A stretch of DNA of 64,000 nt, from assembly GCA_963920665.1 (NCBI GenBank), contig OY987265.1, forward strand, positions 27,595,001 to 27,659,000, read 5' to 3'. Below the pieces are notes generated by a model. It was not told the DNA's origin. It did no database searches and saw nothing but the letters and a program-made list of their open reading frames with translations. The stretch is from Straminergon stramineum. Its lineage: Eukaryota; Streptophyta; Bryopsida; Hypnales; Calliergonaceae. Position 1 is the first letter of the stretch. Every line of letters starts with the position of its first letter. Both the position numbers and the translations under genes were made by a program. Of this stretch, positions 13,101 to 28,100 are shown in pieces.

Positions 13101-16100
13101 TTCTGGCAAGTGAAACACTACAGCGTGTGGGTCACCCATGCCAACCTGTCAAAATATGAATAATAGTCGTAAAATAATTCAATCAGCACTTTTGAGAAAG
13201 AGCAAATCCAGTCAGAGCATCTCAAACACGTCGATTAACAGTGGGCATTCAGATGTCCCAGACACGACACCCTATACTACGACAGGATATACGTACAGCA
13301 GCCAAAGAGATTCCAGCGAGATCACGCATATCGGTAAAATTTTCCTCATCACAAAGTCGCACTAATCTCCACGCCGCTGACACCACCTCTGAACTACATC
13401 GCCACCTGATCCCATCTTTACTGACAAATGGATTCGCGTATAGCTCTCCCTTTCGATACTTAAGCTCATTTGCAAGACTTTGTAAGCTGCACATGATATC
13501 CCATCAACATAAAAAGTGATAACAAAAGCAATGAGTGAGTTTTGAGCACAGGTGTTAATTCTATCTAATCGCAACACTCAAATACGTGTGCAGTCATGAA
13601 GGTTTACGAGATCCATGAGCTGCTCAGTGTATTGCAAAAATCCATCATTTGCGGGGAGCACAACAATCACTGTTGTACTGAGATATCAGCAGAGCCTTTC
13701 TAGTTTTTTGGATTTCAGATTTGAAGGACTTCAACATCCTGCGGCAGGTCAATGTGGTGTAGAAATTCTAGAAACGCTAGCCGTGTTACAATTGGAAGAT
13801 TAGAAATACAATGGAATTTAAATGACCTTACAAGTGGCAAAATTTAATGCGGCTGGGTGGGGTGCGTGGGTGGGTCTACTACTGAGATTTGCACAAACCT
13901 GCTCAGTTGAAGTTGCCATGGGAGGCTCGGCGCTCGCTTCACAAACTGCAAACAAAAGAAGGGCTTCAGAAACACACTTCGGAAAAAGCGACCTGCATTT
14001 TTCCCAGACTACAATGAACTCAGAGCTCGATGAAGATGTTAAAAGGATCATATTATAACTACAACCAATGACAAGATTCCACTTCTAACCTAGGTCCCTT
14101 TAAATAATAATAGTAAAGATCAATATAACGCTTCGAGAGAATGCTCATAGATCCTGTCCACTGGTTGCTTGACTTTACAGGAAAATATGTTATTCACGAA
14201 AAGTTGGCATTGGAGATGATACAATTCATTTAAAGTCACTGTCCTTGAACCGAACAACGATGTAACTGGAATGGATAGTACCTGGACGAACTCATCTGCG
14301 AGACTTCTACCATTATACAAGCTGCTGTGCAGCGCTCGCATGGGCTCGAAAATAGGCAGGTCTGGGAAAGGAAACAAATCCTGAGAGGGATATTTGAAAA
14401 CGCATATGTCAACCATAAAATCAACTGGATCGTAAAATCCCAATAAAGAGAACTTCGACTCCCCGCCAGGGACGACAATTTGCAAACTGCACACAATCTG
14501 GCCCTATCAACCCGTCCCTTTAATGTAGCTGAACATGAATGGAAACCAAGATGACAAGCCCATATGTAAAACAATGTGGCAGACATTTGACAAAATGCAA
14601 CTACAAGAACCACTAGTACAAACTCTCACTTTCATTCCAGAATACCTAGTCACGCTAAACTCTGCTACTCGTTATTACCATGCAGTTTCTAAAAAACCTG
14701 CCAATTGCAATGCAGGCAGAATCATGTACGTCTGGCGGGTGAGTTCTCTAATAGAACCCAACAAGCAGTCTTACATTTACGTAGAGATTTGTATCGCAAA
14801 ACCTTCACCAACGGTGTTCACGAGCTTACTTTAATAGAATCATGTAAAGCGTGGCTGGCTTTCACTGTCAACCGCTCCAACAACCCTACCAACAGCATGT
14901 GTGGTTGAAGCGAGACATTCGATTGACGCTCATCAAAATCAAGAGAGATTCGGTCATTTGCTGTGATGCACGAAACCACCGTCGACACGATTGACTGTAG
15001 CACAAGAAAATTAAGAATGAGAAGCATGACTCCCAATATATAAAATGCAGCTCAGTTTGCAGATCACCCTGAAACAGTATTGAAAGCTCCTGAACCGTAG
15101 TAACCTATTCAAGGAAGAGTTCAGTTACAATGTACGATGTAGATACGGGTCTGAGTCACAACTGAACTATGCTAGGTTTCCCAGCTACAAAGTCCATGTT
15201 TAACCCCTGGGTAGCGGCTACCTGAAGCTGGTCGCTAAACGTATTCGCAGAACTCAAGGGGGAAGATTCGACTTTGTCCAAAAGGTGTGCCAGAAGTGTA
15301 CAGCATTGCTTTTGCAGGTCTTTGATCTCTATGGACTGCAAGATAATATGCACGACATAACTGCGCTCATACAACAAGGCGTTAATGTGGTCAGGAGGTA
15401 ACAGGCGTTGAAGCGACGGCAATGCGATGCGAACACCTGCTGATTTGGAAGCCAACCTATTGTTCTAGCAATTAGAAAAGGATTGTTCACTTAATTCTAT
15501 CGACCCAACAGGCTCAAATAGCCGATAGTGACCGGTTCCATATCTATTGCAGTTGAATGTATCATTTAGGAAGGATCAACGAAGGCAAAAAAATGTTCCA
15601 CTAGAAAGAAAAATTCATGCCCTACATTTTTGAACAGTAGAAATATGATTGAAAGTTATTATAATTTAATATTAGCTTCCAAGATGGACCTTCCGTATTT
15701 CGCATAGGAAGTCATGGTTTAGGACAGGAACATCTCACCGACAAGTGCTGGAGACAACCAATCGTTTGTCTATAACAGTCAAAATAGCCATCAAGCTGGA
15801 CAGTAAATGGCGCCGATGACGTGGATGACTTGCAGAGTCGATCTCGTAGTGCAGCTGGAGAAGAAGCTGCACAAGCGTCCGCAAATGAAGTGTAAGGGTC
15901 AAAGAGATGTGAAATTGGAAAGCCCTAGAAAATCTGAATCGATTTTCTTGAGGTCAATGGGTAGCTGTTTCCACATATGTTCGATCTAGGATAATGAGAA
16001 AAACGCAATTAAATATGAGAACTGCACAACACATACCATAAAGACACGATCAGGCCGAAAAACCTGCATCTTGTCAACCACTCCTTCCTCTTGTGAGACA

Positions 16101-19100
16101 GGTTCTCTGCAAAGAAAACAAGATTTTAAGTAAAACTACTGCTTGTCAGTAACCTATACCTGGACCTATAAGTGGTTCCAAGACTACGCGTCAATGTACT
16201 AGAATGAAAATAAATGTCCAAAGTAAACTAAATTTGGACGAAGTGACCGTCGCAAGCTCACAGAACTATCAACAATGATATGACTGGAGCCCTTACATAT
16301 CCAAAAACCCATCCACGACAGTTCGTACAGCAGTCGAAATAGCATCTTTTGTGAAGTGAGGGGGTTGCGGCGTCTCAACGTCACCGCACAATTTGAAAAG
16401 AAAGTTGACTATCGCAATCTGAAAAAGTCGAAATTTCTCCAAGTCAGCGAAGGGGAATTTTTCAAGACAGAAGAACAGACCAACTGATTCCTGGGCGAGG
16501 GAATATTGATACCTACCATGTGCTTACGAATGAGGGTATCACGCTCATCTTCTGACAAATCAGCCGCTGACAACATGTCCCTTTGTAGTACCGCTCCAGC
16601 CTTCTGCTGTTCCTCTGGGGTTCCATGGGAATGCAGCGGCAATAGGCTTGCAAAAGTTGAGGCGAAATGACGCCTCACAAGTCCAGAGAGTGGAAGAGAA
16701 ATGCTCTGCCGTTTTTCGACATGTTTTATCAACATATTTAGCATTGACCGATTTCAGACTACAATATGTATTACCATTCTGTGTCTTCCAAGAAAGCGCC
16801 GAGACAAATCGCTAACAAACTGAGACAAATTAATAAAACATTTGGCAGGACAGTATACACACCCTAAGAACAGAAAAAGAGAATAGAAGAATATGAGATT
16901 TCTATTACACACCGTAGCTATCCATTCAAGCTCATCCTTGTCGTCATGGAGGAATAGGGATGGAAGAAGCCAGGGACAGCATTGCTCCAGGAACACCGCT
17001 GTGTCTACGCTTCCGCTGAGTACGTCCTTGATCTAAAACACAGGTACAAATGCAAATGTGACTACTGGTCGAGGCAAATGAAACCGCTACATATAGTTGC
17101 TGTCAAAATCAGATTGTGCGGTTACATCCACCAGCTACCCCTTCTACAGCGCATCATGAAATCTAGAAAAAATTCCACGTATTGACCCCTCAAATAGGAA
17201 CGAATAAGAAAAAGATAACATGTATGTTGGAACGTACGACAGAAGTGGGAATTGATAAGCTTACCTCAACAAGTGATGGTATGGACAGACGAGCTTTCAC
17301 CCATCTGGTCAATAGCGCTCCCATCAAATAATCCAGATACTGCAAACAGGATTTTTTTGTCACATGGTTCAATGTGGGATTTTCCAACCACTAGAACCCT
17401 AACGAGGTTTTAATAAAATGTACCTAGACCAGCTAGGTTCGACATAATTATGCAACGGCGGAGAGTGCCAAGGTAACCGAGATTTCAAAAGAACCATCTG
17501 GTGTGATCACACAAACAACTTGAGAATAATGTCCCAATAATCAATCAATACATAAATATTCACTATGCACTAGTAAGACACCTCCGATATCTTAAACAGT
17601 TGAAAGTCACACCGAGAGACAGCAACATAGACGACGAAAAGTACTCAACCCAGACTATTTAAGGAGATACGCAAAACAATATGATTAAAATGAAACAGTC
17701 CAAATGGCATCTTAAGAGGTTTCCCGGTAACTTGATAAAGAGCAATTAGTTATACTGACCTTCCAGCGGTGCGGATACTGTAGTTGATTTGCTACTGTAT
17801 CCAGGATATTACTGACGAGAAGTCTGCAGCAGAATCGCAATAGCAAGACATCAGACACAACCTAATCCAATTTCCACTGCACTTATCAAACCTCACTTTG
17901 ATATATTGCAACAATTCAGTTCGTTGTATAAAATGTACGCACTGAAGGGCTCCCGGATACTTGATGCATTAAAATGAGCCAGCAGCTGCAAAAATGGTTC
18001 ATCACGACATTTAGTCATCTAATTCTGCTCCCATAAAGATGATAATAAAAAAGTATAACCTTTGTGATGGATTCAGGGCAGCATGAGCACACAGCATGAA
18101 CAAAGCCTGTAAGAAAAGTCACAATCAGTTCAAAACGATGCAAAAATCATCCCGACAGTGATCCTGGATCCAGAATATCTGCAGGAAGGTCAATGCAGAA
18201 AGCCCCGCACAAATTAGATCATTAGACTGCCAAGTTACTGATTGACAACCTTACCAAGTTAACCCCAAAGTGCCTCATTGGCCAAAAGTGGCCCACTTCA
18301 ATATCTATAGGAGTCAATATAAATCATTTAGAAAGCTTCAAGGAAGCCTCCAGGTTCCCAATAGAAATCATACCATATTTTGCAAAAATAGAAAATACGT
18401 TTAGAAAGTTACTATAATCGACTCCCAGCTTCCAAAGAGAAATTTCTATTTTTAGCACGGCTGAAATTTCTATTTTCAGCAACAGGATCAAAAACTACAT
18501 GGTTCCTATCGATACCGGACTGAAATGCTTACCTCGCCTTCCACTTTGTCGCTAGATGCAGCAATCTCTCCTAGAGTAAGCAAAGTTGTTTCTGTTAAAG
18601 GGACGGCTTGTGTGCCTGCCGACTTGACTTCTGAAGCCCGGACTACCTTGCTTCTTGTTACCATCGCCATCTTGACTCCAGAATTGGCACTGAGAAAAAC
18701 AAGTCACCGTTTACAACCATTCTCCTCCAAGGTATTCTACTTCCCGACGAGTAAGGCACAGAAGAAGTCAGACTGACTATCAATGAACAAAGATTCAGCA
18801 ACAGAATATATATTTCAGCCTTTCTGTTCTCTCCAAAATTACTATTTACATCCATTGTAAGGTGTGCAGCCCCATGTCCAGCACGATGTCTCACGATGTC
18901 TCATGATGTCTCATAAGCTTACCATATATCACGGAACAGTCCATTATGTCCGTCCCACGTCTGAAAGAGAACCTTAGCTCGGACAGAAAATAGACGTCTG
19001 ACTCTGTACTCCAAGTCATGCATGTAGCCCAATAGTTTCTCCGTTAACTCCTGCAGACAAACGGCTATAAAATTCTCGACGGCTACAAAACGCAAACAAT

Positions 19101-22100
19101 ATATAATTCATTTACAAGCATATATAATTGCATTAGAAAAAGTTGAGAGCGTTAAATGTTCCAATACTGGGCTCAATTAGAATAGTAAGCTATTCTAGCT
19201 ACTCATTCAGATCTAAACCGACGAAGGTAAATCTATGGGCACATTAGCAGAGCAAGAAACTACGGGAGAGGCAATGTAGCATACACAGCTCAACCAGCCT
19301 TACTCGATGCAGTTTCAGATGTGGGACATCGTAAACTCGCAGACATGTGCTTAAACATCTGACAGAAGACTATCAAGTCTTTATTCAAACCATCTTGGAC
19401 ACACACAAAACTTCTATCAAGCTATCTTGCTGATGCGCTTTAGGATTCACAAGTAATCAGAACTGAAATGAACCAGTTAGCTACCCCTAAACCCTCTGCA
19501 TGTGCTGGAACATGTGCCCAACAAAAAACGTACGAGTGAAAATAAAACCTCAGAATCAGTTGCGATAACTAAGAACGGTAGATATCTCGTGTACCTGAGC
19601 CGTACTTGGAGAGACCAGAATATAGTTGAAGACCGTGTTAACAAACTTTTCTCGAGTAGGCCAAAGAAGGAGATTCATTTTCTCGATGTCTGCTATGAAA
19701 GAAGCCAGCTGAGGCAACACCTGTAGTTCCAGAATCCCACCAGACAATACATGCACCAAAATACACAGGATTACGTTTTGATCCTCACAACTTCACCTGT
19801 CATTGTTCGTGTATTAGATCTGCCATTTCTTATACTATCATCAGAAGAGTACTTTAAAGTAAGTAGTCAACCTCTTCTGAAAGTAATTGCACTCCTTTGA
19901 TTGGAGTAACTTTGGCAGGGCTTCTACAGTCACTCTCATCCTGCATCAGTAAGTTGGTCAATATAGCATCGATGCCTTGCAAAATATCGTATCGAGCCGA
20001 CTCACTATTCTGGCAATCTTCACGAAGCTTCTCCATGCAGCGCACCTGAGGGTCGGAGAAAAACTATTAACAAACGTCAAAAGAAGCACGACGAGAAAGA
20101 CGAGAATAGGTGAAATATTTCTGAAATTGTTTGTCATTACACTCACACACAATGCCCAACCACAACGGAAATAGAAAAATTCTCAAGAGATGTAAATGAT
20201 ATACATGACGATCTAGAACGAGGGTAACAAAGCCATGAGGTCAAACAAAAACGCTAGAATCATAAAGTGAGAAATGCAGATCAGGGGCCCACCATTTCAG
20301 GTAAATGTGAGATAGTTTTCTCTTTCATAAGCTCGCATAAAATAAGCACGATTCTCCAGTGCATCTGCTCAAGAAAGTGCAACGGTCAAGGTACACTTCT
20401 CTGCGAAATAATAGACATTGAGCCAAACTGGTTCTTTTTCTAGAATGTCTCCGGGGTGATCTACTCGGGCTCTACAATTCAAGAAACAAGAAAATCAGCA
20501 ATGAGGGGTCCTATAGGTATTAAGAATGGATTCAAAATGGGAAAAAAAAATGAAAGAATAACGAAGACTCAATCGTAACTACATCCTAGGACTAAACTCT
20601 CGGTGAGCCCAAACCTTGGTGTCTTTCTCATCGTCTAGTAGTTTCAAGAGAACCTTGCATGTTGCCTCTGGCAGAACACGCCCAATATCAGCAATCATTT
20701 TCAAACAGAGCTCCTTCCATTGGTCGTAAAGACTATTACTTCTTTTCTTTGTTGAACCTAGTCCCTCAAGGCTTTGAGAGCCCTGAAGACCCGTCTCAGA
20801 AAACTCATCCAAATCGACATCCATCAGTTTGATTTCCCCCTCACGGTCCTCAAACATTGTTACAGGGCTGCCTGACCCAATTTCTTCCTTAGCCAAAGAG
20901 CTCACAGATGCAGCAAGAGTCAGAGCACTTGAAAGAGTACCCAGGAACCTGTTCATCAACGGGGCACCAGTAACTGGCGTGTCTGCTTTGTCAGCGAGCC
21001 CTTCGTTGGATACCAAGACTGCCCGGCCCGGTGAAGACACAAAACTTGATAAGGCTGACAGGGCTGCTGGCGAGAATTCATGAAGGAAGGAATTCAAACA
21101 AGCACATAGAGTGGAACTTCTCGTCGGGTCACTTGATTGTATCCGATCTCTGCAATTCTCGAGAACAGAAAGACACACCTCAAGTATGTTTGATAAACCT
21201 GACCATACTCTACCCTTGGGGCACCAATCTGGCAGCCGTTGGCCCCTGTATCAATCAGCCCAGGATTAGGCATTAAATGAGAGTTTCTATTCTAAAAGTG
21301 CGCACGACCTTTTATACTTGTCAGAAAAAAAACTTTCCTATCCAGAGCATTGAGGTAGAACTGGGAATTGAAGTCAATACAGTAGGCAGCTGCACTGTAA
21401 ATTTGCATCTGAATCCTCTTCTGCACTAAGAACAATAAAATAATAATAAAACGTCCACCTACCCCGCAACCCTCTCAAGAAACCAAGCCTTGTTAAAACT
21501 CGGCCACTGTAATGCCCTTTAAGGCAGTTTCTTACATGAACTCTGCCAATTGTAACAGAGCTAGGATTTCTCGACTACCCCAGGGGGGTCGATTTTCTAC
21601 TAGTGGATCTAGCTTTGGCTATATTTAAGCACACAAAGATCTTGTAATTGGATGTTATCTAAGTATATTACAACACAATGATCTCATGACAATGACGAGC
21701 AGAAGCATACAACAATATGTTCTAGAGCCAACTTTTATAGAGTTGAAGGAGCAAGGGCCCAATCCCACCTTCTTAGCATTGAATGTTCAACTCCAAAAAT
21801 ACAGTACGCCAACAAACCACTTAAGAAAAAGAGGTATTGTAACGACGCTGTCAGCTTAGTCTTCTTCTGCAGTATACAATTCACTTTCTGCAAAAGCAGC
21901 TCCGATAAGTACTGGAGAAGAACATCACTGCTTGAACGCGGCAAGGGGCCGCTACTTCGTTTGTTTGTATCCGACGCACCCTGTCCAATCCCCAGTATGA
22001 GAGTGCACTCATTAATCCACAGATTCATTATGTAAACATCTCTCTACCATAAGGAATAAGTAAACTCAGAGCATCACTTGTAATCAAATAACTCAAAGTA

Positions 22101-25100
22101 GAGCAAGTGCCTTATGTTACAACGCTTGACGTTCGCTCTGCCAATACTCTATATAGTACCTGAAGTTTCCAATATTAATACCACACTGTTGCGCAATGAA
22201 GACGCTGAAAGAGACATTATCTATGTTATTGGGCGGTCAATTTGGATTCAAAGGTGAAATCAACCCCGAGAGACAATCTTTAAGACCTACAGAGATCCAA
22301 GGCGAATTCAACAGTACGTACCATATGAATTGGAATAACCCCGGTTCTAAGTGAAAAAAACATAGAGCGGTCCATTGACTCCAAAAACAACTTCTGTTCT
22401 TTGCACTGTAGAGTTTGCACAGAAAACAGAATAAATCATGATGTGCTCATACTTGCCAACTCCGTAAAGACAAGCAATTTGCCCTACTACAGCTCAGGTA
22501 ATTTCTGCTTAAAGAACCATATAACAACGGCCCAGAGTGCTCAAAATGCATAAAGTTATAAGATTAAGGGTCCTTTGAAGAGGAGAGGATAAAAGGATTA
22601 GCGGTTACCAAACAACAGGGAAAGATTAAAAATTGGATTTAACATGTTCAGAAAGAAAAATAAGATTCCTATTACAGAATTGTTCAGTCAGAACTGAGCG
22701 TATCAAATGCAACTAAGGTCCAGAATGACGTCTACCTCTGCCCAGTGAGGCAATTCTTTGGTCAGGTCCAGTGACGCATAATTTTGAAGTGGTGACTGAT
22801 TTCGGGGATGCATTGGAACGTAGCCCAGACTAAGTGCTAATACTGCTCCACTAAGAAGAACCAAAGGCACTGCTTCCACCACTGTCCCCTTTGGTTTCTC
22901 AATCTCCTAATATGAGTTTGTCAACAAAATGATAGTGAGAAACTGCAGATATTCACGCACTTGCCAGCAAATGAAACAAAGCCTCTCTATCACTCCGGTC
23001 CTGCAAGGTCGACTACACGACTTACTGTGACTAACCTACAGGATATTATAAAGCTCTGACCTGGAGATCCAGAGATGTCAATGACCACGCAAGAAGCTTT
23101 TGGCGCAGGTCCAAATCAGCTTTAGATACAGCCTGCTTCATTCAAGAGCTGAAACCATGAATGTATGACAAAATCGACTAAATTTAACCGGTTATAAAAC
23201 CTAAACTTCTTCCAGCTTCAACGTGTTTATCTGGATCATATGATTTTTCGGTCTATCATACTGTATCCGTCTTCAGAACTATAACAAAACGAGACAACAT
23301 GGCAACAGGAAGCATCACTGTCCAAAGTTACAAAATGACACTTTTTTCAATTACAATGTCACTAGAAAAAAGGTGAAAATACCTGACTCCCACGGCATGC
23401 AAAGAACGCAGCAATAAAATAGAGAGCATTCCTGATATCGAACAGTATCATCAAAATTGGTTAACATTGGTATCTAAATTTAAATAGAACGTCAAACTCA
23501 GGATAGAAGGTAATGAAACTGACATATTTCGAAGTGACAAAAGCAAGAAATTAATCCGAGTTCTTAATCACAATCCTCACAGATGAGGTGATTCATGAAC
23601 CAGCAAGCAAATTATTATATTTTATTACTTTCAAGGTCACAACCTTGAACTTACCCGGAAGGTACCTCCGAGAACACTTGAAGGTCCCAAAAAGCAGGAG
23701 AAATTTTGTAGACTGGCACCAATCTCTAAAAATTCCATGAAAAAACCACACGATTTGTCACAGAGCGTCATGTGTAAAATTGTTGGTAAAAAATGATAAA
23801 AATCGGGGTATCTAGATACTATATCATAACATTCAGCCAAAATTCCAAAATTCTGACTGAATTAAATTTGATAACATTGGAAGAATTCCCTAGCGCAGTG
23901 GTTGTGTTCACAACATTCATGACTGTTAGATATAATGTGAAAGCACCAATTCCATAGCACGTTCTCACTAGTCGACCCGGCAAGTCCTGAATATCTACCG
24001 AAATGCCCTCAAAAATAAAAGTCATTGCTAATGAAATGCAGAGAAAGACCCTTCACTGATAGTGAAGACCAAAACTGACGAAACATACAGAAGAGACAAC
24101 GCAACAAGTGGTGAAATTTGTTTACCATGGTAGCAATTAGCCCGAGTAAACGAAATGACTCGTCCACCTGTAGTGAAAATTAAGGCGTCGTACACAAGCA
24201 TCACAATTTAATCAATAATTCCAACTCTTAATACATTTTATATGAAACATAAATTAGTGACGGATTTCAGAGACGTCTACATTCTGCAACGGCAAAAAAA
24301 CAATATTACAGTACAAAATGAGTACAATAGAAATGGATCACAGAGAATCTTAAGAATAAACGCACTGACTCTGAAAGGGGATTAAAGTATTACCACGGAT
24401 GAAACGTTAGTAATCACAGGTAGCCAGTGAAGTATAGAGTCCCAAATGGATTTCCAAACACTTGCTTTCTGCATAAAAACGGAATTTATATGCACACACA
24501 GTGAGAAGTTTGCAGATAAACCTAAGAAAATTTTAGTTCGTATGTGCCGGAAGTAATGATACAAAGAGTTTCACCAATATACCATGCTCAATGTGTCAAC
24601 CGACGAATTAACTGCCCCACGCCATAGATTGCTCAACTCTTGGAGGCACCTGTGAACAACCGAATACAACTGTCAAACAAATACGTATTCCAGCATCCAC
24701 ACAATGCAGTTGATAACTAAGCTGGATAGAAATTAATGGCCTCCTGAAATCATCAAGAATCTTCTGCCTGATACGCCTTGCCTTGAATGTCACAGCGTAA
24801 TCAATCAATCCCAAGCCTTATCAGTCTACAGACCACGTGGCTAAGATCACTTTACTTCCTCTAATTACTCAGAAATCTTAACACTCAGGAAATGTTAGCC
24901 TGAACAGCAAAAAACACGAAAGCCTAAATCCCATAAGCACCTAAGTATATGTTCTACACAAGCCCAGTGTTCCAATAGCGGAGGACCATACCGGAGAGTC
25001 CACACGGGCGCTCCAAAGCTCCGGGTGTTCACGCCTTCAGTCATAACTCTACCCACAGAGACGAATATCAAAGTGTAAGCTCAGTCACTAATGAGAATCA

Positions 25101-28100
25101 GAAATATCAGTCATACACAACAAGCTAACAAGTATGTACCATTACATGGACATGAATGTCTCTGCCTATTTGCGGAATTTTAAAATAAGCTCGCTTGAAT
25201 AATGCACTTACATGCGCTCCCAATTTCAGATGCCTTAACCATTGAGGACAGCCATTGCAGGGCAATCGCATTATGCTACTTACTATTAATGCTTAGTGGA
25301 ATAATTCTAACTCATTGCAATGAGTCCTGAGCCGAATAGTACCGTTCTAAGTTGCCAGCTAAACCATCAAGCCATGCTTCAAGAATATTGGGGGGTAATT
25401 GAGGCCCAAAATTGCGAATCAAAACACAAAATGCTCCGTCCCTGCAAGCGACACCAAACTCCGCTGGTTGTTACGAAGACTTCATCCCAAACATTCACAC
25501 AAATCTTAGTCATACAAATCTGAAGAAGCATAAATATTGAACTTTCACACAAATCGTAGTCATCGTATAAATCTGAAGAAGCACAATGACGAACCACAAA
25601 ATTTTGGAAGCAGTTATCTTCTCTCCCACAAGAGCATACACCGACTCCCTTCTCCTACGCTTACTGGCGTTCCCATGCACTCTCCCAATCTCATCTCTCT
25701 TGCCTACCTGCAAAGTGAATGACATGGATCATGTTGTTGTGCCCACTGTAAAATACACGTTAGGTATGCAAGGTGCTTCTACGTACACAAGTTATCAAAC
25801 ATATTGTCCAGAATAAACAGCGCAGACACTGATGTTTAATTAAAGTGTCAAGAAATCCTTTTCGCAGTCAATATCCTGGTACCTCTTGCCTACACCGGTC
25901 TCTTTTCCAAATTAAACTAACAATGTTCAATGTTCCTGGTGAATGCCCTGATGCTGAACATGTGTTTCAGGTCGAGCGTAGGGCATCCTTGCGAAGCTAC
26001 TAAGAATCTCGTGACTCACTGTTGTAAGAACCTAATCCGATAACTAACGTACAACATGGTACTACTTTGCGACATAAGAATAATAGGTCTGGTAAAACAC
26101 TAGAACTTTTCAGTGCGCCTAAGTTAGTGCTCATGGGTTTATGCTACTGAAATTGCAGTCCGCAAAACAGAGACAGGGTACGCACTTTGTGCCTAGAAAG
26201 CCTTGTATACCTCAAAGAATGTGGCTGCTGCGAATTCAAGAAAGCCTCGCTCACTATGGCTTACCGAACCGACTTTGTCTTCACGCATTATATCGTATCT
26301 GCACTGCCAGGGCACAATTGCAGAAGCAGCTAGAAACACATTTGGACATTCATAAAAATTCAACATACACGGAGATATGTAGAAGCAAATAACATTGACG
26401 AACCCATTGTTGAACGAACTTGCAAAACCAATAAATAACAAAATGTAGCAATAGACCTCAAAATGGTCAACCTGTGGTATCCAGTAAGAGCGATCCCAGT
26501 TTGATCTAGCTCCTTCTCCACCAACCCCAGAAGCTCCTCCACCACGCCTCCATCATCGGATGCTACAATGTATTGAAGCTTCATCTGCATTCGGGCATAC
26601 AGAACTAGCTCATCCTGCAAACAAGCAGTTCAAAGATCTCACATCAAGTAGAGGCACAATCATCTCAAAGTGCGATTCCCACCCAAATTGAATAATATTT
26701 TTTAGGGTCATAATCTAATCTAAAATGTCTTCAATTCTCACAACTGAAACGGTCAAGCATGATAAAATAACAGCTGAAATACCGACTAGTAAAACTGTTC
26801 CACGACGAAAAAGTATCAGCGAACACATTAAATACTCACCTTCAAGTCCCGATCTCGTGTGGTTAACCACGTACGCACCATAAATGGCCGAAAACTAGTA
26901 TGGAGCTTCACCACCTCATCTCCCAGATTCAATCCGTCTGCTACCAGAAATGCATTCAACGATGAGACAAGCTTTTTAGTTATTCGGTCTTCATCTCTGC
27001 ACCCCACAGACCACCGTCTTCAGTTAAACAAATCACAATAATCACGCAAACAAGAAAAAGGAACGGGTTTTGAAGCAGAAGCGATAGATAAATATGTGGT
27101 ACAGTCCCGATGGAAAGATATACAGAGAAACTCATGGAGCAAAACAAGCAAATCAAAGTGAACAAAACCTGGCCCGGTGCAGCACCCATAAGTACCCCCC
27201 CACCCCCACAACGTATTCAAGAAAACCTAGGCACATTACAATTACCATAAATGACGTTACCATTGTCAGGATTTAACGCAACTAGGTTTTCTAGGATACC
27301 CCTTGATAGTTTTCTACGAGTGATTGCTCAGTCACTTCTAGATAGATACGAAGTTTAGAAAATTAGATGATAACACAATTTTCATCACCAACGAAAGCTG
27401 GAGCTGGATGTTGCAGATGAAGATCAATACCTATTAAATGCAAAGATTTTACAGAATCCATCGACGATGTCGTCCTTGACATGTGCAGCTAAATCTCCAG
27501 GCGGATTTTGCAGTAAAATGAGCAATGTTAAAGTATTCCGAAAAACTTCTTCTTTAGCCACAGTCGGATCGAAAGAGCGGTTGTGTACAATTTCCTTCGC
27601 CTTTGCGAAGTAATGGGACACAAGATCTACACGACAATGAGAAGGAGTCAGAGGTAGGGGTAGATATGAGACTGAATGAAGCAAATATTTTCCATGTAAC
27701 ACGATAACATAAGCACAACTTAATCCTTATCTGAGGGGCATTAATGCTGTCATGGTACCGTTGTAGATCTTCTTGCCCATGCGAAGGCGATACTCCACAT
27801 CAGGAAGGAGCTCACGCAGTATGTGGCTATAATCGGACGAAAAAGCCGGTACCTCAAGCAGCATGTCGAGAATATGCTGAAACAATCTTTTGATCTTGCG
27901 AAGAAGAAAATGAGTCCTCCCTATCAAACCAGAGAGACTGAAAATGTAAATGCTGCTCAATCAGGTTGGCATCTAACGTCTTCAGGATCAGATTACAAAC
28001 CAAAAAATAACAAACGAAAGAAAATTCGACAAGAAGCCCTCAACAAGTCTTAGGTCGGTTTGACTTGTGCAGAGCAAGAGATCAGCGGACAAGGGAGCAA

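Larger units (their letters stand above)
12530..22906 (-). other. ATM: ATM central helical-solenoid exons (partly resolved)
   Basis: Minus-strand exons of the long ATM middle region. Exon 20615-21178 (188 codons, phase 0 at both ends) is the largest single coding block and includes an acidic serine-rich stretch ([13 protein letters not shown]). Exon 22736-22906 gives 57 codons ([15 protein letters not shown]). Exon 15222-15439 encodes [15 protein letters not shown] and [14 protein letters not shown]. Near 12.94-13.14 kb [19 protein letters not shown] matches the ATM stretch before the next exon at about 12.5-12.6 kb ([12 protein letters not shown]). These regions are weakly conserved in all ATM proteins, so several intervening exons cannot be placed by eye. 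Introns hold copies C and D of the dispersed repeat. Confidence 0.75.

Noticed and set aside
13818..14058. Opposing 77-78 codon frames on both strands
   Set aside because: They mirror each other over one stretch of the ATM locus, and neither shows family similarity.
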